NCBI GenBank assembly: GCA_017616955.1
Contig: JAFZXD010000080.1
Coordinates: forward strand, 1 to 7,387
Source of the DNA: Eubacterium sp.
GTDB taxonomy: Bacteria > Bacillota > Clostridia > Lachnospirales > Lachnospiraceae
DNA: 7,387 nt
Direction of reading: 5' to 3'
The translations under genes were made by a program, and so were the position numbers. Below the pieces are notes generated by a model. That model had not been told where the DNA came from, did not search any database, and saw nothing but the letters and a program-made list of their open reading frames with translations. How positions within the stretch are numbered: position 1 is the first letter of the stretch; each line of letters opens with the position of its first letter. Shown here piece after piece: positions 4,534 to 7,387 of this stretch.

Positions 4534-7221
4534 ATGAGGAAGTACGAGATTACCGGCATGAGCTGTGCAGCCTGTCAGGCAAGGGTTGAGAAGGCAGTTT
4601 CAAATGTAGAGGGAGTAGAGAGCTGCTCCGTCAGCCTTCTTACGAATTCAATGGGCGTAAGCGGTTCGGCCGAGGATAAGGATATAATCGAAGCAGTTGA
4701 GAAGGCGGGCTACGGCGCGTCTGTTTTTGGTGGCGGTTCTTCTGATGGAAGTGCTAAGGGCGTGGATTCAAAGAGTGCCATGGAAGAGGCGCTTCGTGAT
4801 AAGGAGTCTCCGATTCTCGTAAGGCGTCTTGTGAGTTCTGTGGCGGTACTTATTATTCTTATGTATTACTCGATGGGTCATATGATGTGGGGCTGGCCTG
4901 TTTTATTTCCTATCTTTGAAAATCATGTAGCACTTGCGACTCTTGAGATGCTTCTTGCGATTATAGTGATGATCATAAATAAGAAGTTTTTTGTGAGTGG
5001 ATTTATTTCGCTGTTCCACGGTGCTCCGAATATGGATACGCTAGTGGCTATGGGAAGTACTGCTTCGTTCGGTTACAGTCTGGTGGTACTGTTCCTGATG
5101 ATAGATGCGATGGGCAGAGGTGACATGGACTTAGTTATGCATCACTCGATGAATCTGTATTTTGAATCGGCGGCGATGATTCCGACTCTTATTACTATCG
5201 GTAAGCTTCTTGAAGCAAAGTCGAAGGGACGCACAACGGACGCTCTGAAAAGTCTTATGAAGCTTTCTCCAAAGGAAGCTGTTATTGAAAAGAATGGTTC
5301 AGAGACTGTTGTACCGATAGAGGATGTAAAGCCGGGAGATATCTATATATTAAAAGCAGGAGATATAGTTCCTGTTGATGGTGAGATAGTAAGCGGAAAT
5401 TCGGCGCTTAATGAAGCAGCGCTTACGGGAGAGAGTATTCCGGTTGATAAAGCGGAAGGTGATTCTGTCTCGGCAGGTACTATTAATACAAACGGATATC
5501 TAAGATGTAAGGCGACAAGAGTCGGAGAGGATACAACTCTGTCACAGATCATACAGATGGTCAGTGATGCTTCAGCGACAAAGGCTCCTCTTGCCAGGAT
5601 AGCAGATAAGGTTTCGGCGGTGTTTGTTCCTGTTGTAATGACTATAGCTGTTATTACATTTGTCGCATGGATGATAATGGGACGGGATGTCAGCTTTTCT
5701 ATAGCCAGAGCTATATCGGTTTTGGTTATCAGCTGTCCGTGTGCGCTGGGGCTTGCGACTCCTGTTGCGATAATGGTCGGAAATGGAATGGGTGCAAAGC
5801 ACGGTATTCTGTATAAAACAGCGGAGGCTCTGGAAGGTGCCGGAAGAGTAGGAGTGGTTGTTCTGGATAAGACAGGAACCATTACCAAGGGTTCTCCGGG
5901 AGTTACAGACGTGGATGTGGCTGAGGAAATTACGGAAGACGAGTTTCTGAAACTTGCGTACAGTTTGGAAAAGATGTCGGAGCATCCTCTGGCGAAGGCT
6001 GTTGTTGAGTATGTAGAAGAAAAACTAAATGGTTTACATAATGCTGACGCGGTGGGGCTCAGCAATTTCGAGACGATGCCCGGTGCTGGTGTTAGAGGAA
6101 CGGACTCGAATGGAAGCGTTCTTGAAGCCGGAAGTTATACGTATATGAAGGATGTGATCTCCGGTAGTGGAAGCGAAGACAATAATATAAGAAAGCAGTG
6201 TGAAGAGTTTGCTGCTGAGGGAAAGACACCGCTTGTATTTGCTAAGGATAAGAAGTTTGTGGGAATCATTGCAGTGGCTGATCTGATAAAAGAGGATAGT
6301 GCTGAGGCAATAGAGGAACTTCGTGGTATGGGTATCAGAACCATTATGCTCACAGGTGATAATGAGATCACTGCAAGGGCGGTGGCTGAGAAGGCTGGAG
6401 TTGATGATGTCATAGCAGGAGTCATGCCGGGAGATAAAGAAAGGGTCATAGCGAGACTTCGTGAAGTTACGATCAAAGATAATACTATCAAAGACGGAAT
6501 GATTAAAGACACGGCTGTTAATGATGGCAGGAAGCTTAAAGTTGCGATGGTCGGTGACGGTATCAACGATGCGCCGGCGCTTACGAGAGCTGATACGGGA
6601 ATCGCGATTGGAGCCGGAACTGATGTTGCGATAGATGCGGCAGGAGTTGTTCTGATGAAGAACAGTCTGAAGGACGTATCGGGTGCAATCAGGATGAGCA
6701 GAGCTACTATCAAGAACATACACGAAAATCTGTTCTGGGCATTTTTCTATAATGCGCTGTGTATCCCGCTTGCCATGGGTGTTTACGGGATAGCGATGAA
6801 GCCTATGTACGGAGCGGCTGCGATGGCATTATCAAGCTTCTTTGTATGTATGAATGCACTCAGGCTAAATCTTGTAAAGATTCATGATGCAGGAAGGGAC
6901 AGAATTCCGGCGGAACTTAAAGATGCAAAGTTAAAAGATGATATCGAAAATGCGATTGATTCTATAAAACAAGAAATATATGAACTTAAAAATGGAAAAG
7001 GAGATAACGCCATGACAAAGACACTTAAGATTGAAGGAATGATGTGCGGACACTGCGAAGCTACGGTTAAAAAGGCTCTTGAGAAGATCGATGGAGTAGC
7101 GGAAGCTGTTGTAAGTCACGAGCAGGGTACGGCAGTTGTAACGTTAGATAAGGCAATCGATGATGACATTTTAAAAACAGCGGTTGAAGATAAGGATTAT
7201 ACGGTTTTATCGGTTGAATAA
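4534..7221 (+). CDS. copA: Cu(+)-exporting P1B-type ATPase with N- and C-terminal HMA domains
   Basis: This 895-residue protein is an inner-membrane pump that exports monovalent copper using ATP. In order: an N-terminal HMA domain with GMSCAAC (8-14, ligands C11 and C14); membrane helices from about 97; the actuator domain with TGE (298-300); the transport motif CPC (401-403); the phosphorylated aspartate D445 in DKTGT; the nucleotide-domain SEHP (482-485); MLTGDN (605-610); and GDGINDAP (674-681). The last membrane pair carries YN (739-740) and M-x-x-SS (764-768), which fits the Cu(+) subgroup. A polar linker (about 783-826) leads to a second complete HMA domain (827-895, GMMCGHC at 835-841). 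Unusual points are a repeated pentapeptide insert at 646-665 and the C-terminal domain, which has its own ribosome binding site. The start at ATG 4534 has only a weak purine-rich AGAGAAGAGAG ahead but fits the HMA domain boundary. Silver may also be a substrate. Confidence 0.95.
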   Translation: MRKYEITGMSCAACQARVEKAVSNVEGVESCSVSLLTNSMGVSGSAEDKDIIEAVEKAGYGASVFGGGSSDGSAKGVDSKSAMEEALRDKESPILVRRLVSSVAVLIILMYYSMGHMMWGWPVLFPIFENHVALATLEMLLAIIVMIINKKFFVSGFISLFHGAPNMDTLVAMGSTASFGYSLVVLFLMIDAMGRGDMDLVMHHSMNLYFESAAMIPTLITIGKLLEAKSKGRTTDALKSLMKLSPKEAVIEKNGSETVVPIEDVKPGDIYILKAGDIVPVDGEIVSGNSALNEAALTGESIPVDKAEGDSVSAGTINTNGYLRCKATRVGEDTTLSQIIQMVSDASATKAPLARIADKVSAVFVPVVMTIAVITFVAWMIMGRDVSFSIARAISVLVISCPCALGLATPVAIMVGNGMGAKHGILYKTAEALEGAGRVGVVVLDKTGTITKGSPGVTDVDVAEEITEDEFLKLAYSLEKMSEHPLAKAVVEYVEEKLNGLHNADAVGLSNFETMPGAGVRGTDSNGSVLEAGSYTYMKDVISGSGSEDNNIRKQCEEFAAEGKTPLVFAKDKKFVGIIAVADLIKEDSAEAIEELRGMGIRTIMLTGDNEITARAVAEKAGVDDVIAGVMPGDKERVIARLREVTIKDNTIKDGMIKDTAVNDGRKLKVAMVGDGINDAPALTRADTGIAIGAGTDVAIDAAGVVLMKNSLKDVSGAIRMSRATIKNIHENLFWAFFYNALCIPLAMGVYGIAMKPMYGAAAMALSSFFVCMNALRLNLVKIHDAGRDRIPAELKDAKLKDDIENAIDSIKQEIYELKNGKGDNAMTKTLKIEGMMCGHCEATVKKALEKIDGVAEAVVSHEQGTAVVTLDKAIDDDILKTAVEDKDYTVLSVE
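6469..6528 (+). repeat. Four imperfect 15-base repeats encoding pentapeptides in the ATPase P-domain
   Basis: Residues 646-665 read TIKDN-TIKDG-MIKDT-AVNDG, four units of the pattern x-I/V-K/N-D-x, encoded by four diverged 15-base units. They fall between REV and KLKVAMVGDGIND, where family members usually have only a short connecting turn, so they look like a local tandem expansion in a surface loop. Confidence 0.65.
6996..7003 (+). promoter_or_regulatory. Internal Shine-Dalgarno inside copA, ahead of the C-terminal HMA domain
   Basis: AAAAGGAG ends 8 bases before the in-frame ATG at 7012, ideal strength and spacing for this organism. It is stronger than the site at copA's own start. It suggests internal initiation producing a free HMA protein. 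Confidence 0.6.
7012..7221 (+). CDS. copZ: Possible internally initiated CopZ-like copper chaperone (same frame as copA)
   Basis: Starting at ATG 7012 the reading frame gives exactly 69 residues, the normal length of a free CopZ/Atx1-type copper chaperone, beginning MTKTLKIEGMMCGHCEATV. The metal ligands would be C12 and C15 in GMMCGHC (9-15), and the beta-alpha-beta-beta-alpha-beta HMA fold is complete (EAVVSHEQGTAVVTL as the central strands, DKDYTVLSVE at the end). The methionine is residue 827 of CopA, so the domain is also made as part of the pump. The strong internal ribosome binding site and exact domain boundary support separate production. The alternative is a vestige of a former separate copZ gene fused to copA by loss of the copA stop codon, with no present use of the inner start. 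Sequence alone shows the potential, not the product. Confidence 0.5.
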   Translation: MTKTLKIEGMMCGHCEATVKKALEKIDGVAEAVVSHEQGTAVVTLDKAIDDDILKTAVEDKDYTVLSVE

Positions 7222-7242
7222 AAGGTGTATGTAAAGTATAAT
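7214..7242 (+). promoter_or_regulatory. Sigma-A promoter of the fprA-like gene
   Basis: TTGAAT (7214-7219) and TATAAT (7237-7242) are spaced by 17 bases. The -35 element lies in the last codons and stop of copA, so the downstream gene can be transcribed independently from a start near 7249. There is no terminator between the genes, so read-through from copA is also possible. Confidence 0.65.
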
Positions 7243-7244
7243 AA

Positions 7245-7271
7245 GATTCTTCGTACAGGAAGCGAAGAAGC
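7245..7271 (+). other. Hairpin at the start of the fprA-like leader
   Basis: TTCTTCG (7247-7253) pairs with CGAAGAA (7263-7269) around a nine-base loop, with a further G-C pair beyond one mismatch. No T-run follows, so it is not an intrinsic terminator. It falls at the predicted transcription start and could stabilise the transcript's 5' end. Confidence 0.45.
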
Positions 7272-7297
7272 ATTAAAATAACAGGAGGATTTATAAC

Positions 7298-7387
7298 ATG
7301 ATCAACAATGTAACAGACAGCATCATATATGTGGGTGTAAATGACAGAGATATTGATCTTTTTGAGGGTCAGTATATCGTACTGGAA
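7298..7387 (+). CDS. fprA: FprA-family A-type flavoprotein (flavodiiron protein), N-terminal fragment
   Basis: Thirty codons are present before the window ends. The start is secured by AGGAGG at 7283-7288, nine bases before ATG 7298. The visible peptide includes VTDSIIYVGVNDRDIDLFEGQY, abbreviated here as the pattern ITDS-I-x-Y-x-GVNDxDIDLFEGQY that opens Firmicute FprA-type flavodiiron proteins, just ahead of the metallo-beta-lactamase domain. These cytoplasmic enzymes have a diiron site and an FMN-binding flavodoxin domain and reduce oxygen to water, or nitric oxide to nitrous oxide, protecting anaerobes. Neither the diiron ligands nor the flavodoxin domain is in the window. Placement next to a copper pump suggests a stress-defence neighbourhood, but the gene has its own promoter. 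Confidence 0.82.
   Translation, partial: MINNVTDSIIYVGVNDRDIDLFEGQYIVLE

Noticed and set aside
5343..6065. Long minus-strand open frame (240 codons) inside copA
   Set aside because: It is antisense to the conserved core of the ATPase, its composition (Ser/Thr/Pro/Ile-rich) is typical of a reverse-strand shadow, and it has no recognisable domain.
6034..6723. Two overlapping minus-strand open frames opposite the ATPase nucleotide and phosphorylation domains
   Set aside because: Both are antisense to motifs that define the real gene and neither resembles a protein family.
7245..7271. Hairpin after copA read as its terminator
   Set aside because: No T-run follows the stem, and it sits at the predicted start of the fprA-like transcript.

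Overview
The window looks like a chromosomal segment from a low-to-moderate-GC anaerobic Firmicute, most likely a rumen or gut Lachnospiraceae (Butyrivibrio-like). The reasons are strong AGGAGG-type ribosome binding sites, frequent ATA and AGA codons, near-consensus sigma-A promoters, a DUF4173 (also annotated DUF4153) membrane protein, a copper ATPase with a C-terminal metal-binding module, and the start of an FprA-type flavodiiron protein. The taxonomic call is inference from gene content. No phage, IS, CRISPR, tRNA or rRNA is visible.

Layout: (1) Positions 1-1145, plus strand: the C-terminal tail of an NCS2 nucleobase permease, then a YegS/DgkB-family lipid kinase whose ribosome binding site overlaps the permease stop codon. 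(2) Positions 1166-1194: a bidirectional intrinsic terminator between convergent genes. (3) Positions 4242 down to 1233, minus strand: a compact four-gene operon, in transcription order a DUF2975 four-helix membrane protein, a small XRE/Cro-type regulator, an unrecognised 235-residue membrane protein and a 519-residue DUF4173 polytopic protein. Gaps are 11, 25 and 28 bases, and a textbook TTGACA-N17-TATAAT promoter drives it. (4) Positions 4243-4533: a divergent intergenic region with the minus promoter, a plus-strand TTGACT-N17-TATACT promoter and a GC-richer leader of about 105 bases. (5) Positions 4534-7221: a Cu(+)-exporting P1B ATPase (CopA) with one N-terminal heavy-metal-associated (HMA) domain and a complete CopZ-like HMA domain fused at the C terminus. 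(6) Positions 7214-7387: a promoter overlapping the end of copA, a leader hairpin, and the first 30 codons of an fprA-like gene.

The best candidate for something undescribed is the copA 3' end. The C-terminal HMA domain begins at a methionine preceded by a strong in-frame Shine-Dalgarno sequence, whereas copA's own start has only a weak one. One gene may therefore make both the fused pump and a free 69-residue copper chaperone. The second candidate is the DUF2975-XRE-unknown-DUF4173 operon, which looks like an autoregulated envelope module of unknown function. Also notable are a four-unit pentapeptide repeat in the ATPase phosphorylation domain and a possible operator over the minus promoter.
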